A DNA stretch of 12,629 nucleotides from Anaerolineae bacterium (GTDB lineage: Bacteria > Chloroflexota > Anaerolineae > E26-bin7), in assembly GCA_029933115.1 (NCBI GenBank), contig JAOZOT010000065.1, positions 1-12,629 of the forward strand, written 5' to 3'. Position 1 is the stretch's first letter; each line of letters starts with the position of its first letter. Below the pieces are notes generated by a model. That model worked only from the letters and a program-made list of their open reading frames with translations. It searched no databases and was not told the origin of the DNA. A program made the translations under genes and the position numbers. Positions 12,592-12,629 of this stretch are shown here, in pieces.

Positions 12592-12629
12592 TAAACGTTC
12601 GCCGGGGTGAGCCGATAGCCTGCTTTTAG

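Larger units (their letters stand above)
12393..12629. other. Non-coding right edge with three hairpins, upstream of the leftward operon
   Basis: No gene is supported in these 237 bases. Reading toward the operon, they hold hairpins at 12575-12591 and 12540-12562, an AT-richer stretch with a weak minus-strand -10-like GATAAT (12493-12498) that lacks a good -35, and a third hairpin at 12443-12456. The operon promoter may lie here, but I cannot place it with confidence. Confidence 0.5.

Noticed and set aside
1..12629. tRNA, rRNA, CRISPR array or transposase
   Set aside because: No cloverleaf with a T-loop, no regularly spaced direct repeats and no transposase-like frame were seen; the small hairpins are too short to be tRNAs.

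Overview
The window is a GC-rich bacterial segment with 10 protein-coding genes, most of them preceded by clear Shine-Dalgarno (SD) sequences, and with several GTG starts. No rRNA, tRNA, CRISPR array, transposase or phage gene was found. Gene families and hairpin-type intergenic repeats resemble an uncultured Chloroflexota (Anaerolineae-like) genome. That is an impression from style and gene content, not from a marker gene.

Layout. (A) 67-1772, minus strand: a stand-alone cyclic-nucleotide-binding domain protein, then a 66-aa conserved-looking protein with a very strong SD, then a DUF1028 protein with a C-terminal peptidoglycan-binding-like region. (B) 1773-2053: a divergent promoter region with a perfect hairpin at the predicted transcript start of the rightward genes. 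(C) 2054-5438, plus strand: two paralogous B12-binding radical SAM enzymes separated by a coiled-coil/DUF433 protein. The DUF433 stop abuts the GTG start of the second enzyme, so the three genes look like one operon. (D) 5439-5497: a convergent gap with a weak terminator. (E) 5498-12392, minus strand, transcription order right to left: a CooC-type nickel-insertion-like P-loop ATPase, a single-domain KaiC-like ATPase, a zinc-dependent medium-chain dehydrogenase, a class III PLP aminotransferase-fold enzyme, and an 881-aa PEP-synthase-like phosphotransferase with rifampicin-phosphotransferase (Rph) architecture. Spacers of 17-24 nt link the first four; 123 repeat-rich bases precede the last. (F) 12393-12629: a non-coding stretch with three hairpins.

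How they may work together. The radical SAM pair probably performs two related cobalamin-dependent radical reactions on one lipid-like or membrane-associated substrate; the C-termini have long hydrophobic helices. In the leftward operon, a phosphotransferase, a PLP enzyme and a dehydrogenase could form a short pathway (phosphorylate a hydroxyl; transaminate or eliminate; reduce or oxidise a carbonyl). Two regulatory or maturation-type ATPases are co-transcribed with them. No carbon monoxide dehydrogenase lies in the window, so the client of the CooC-like protein is unknown. The best candidates for something undescribed are this five-gene operon and the radical SAM/DUF433/radical SAM cassette.
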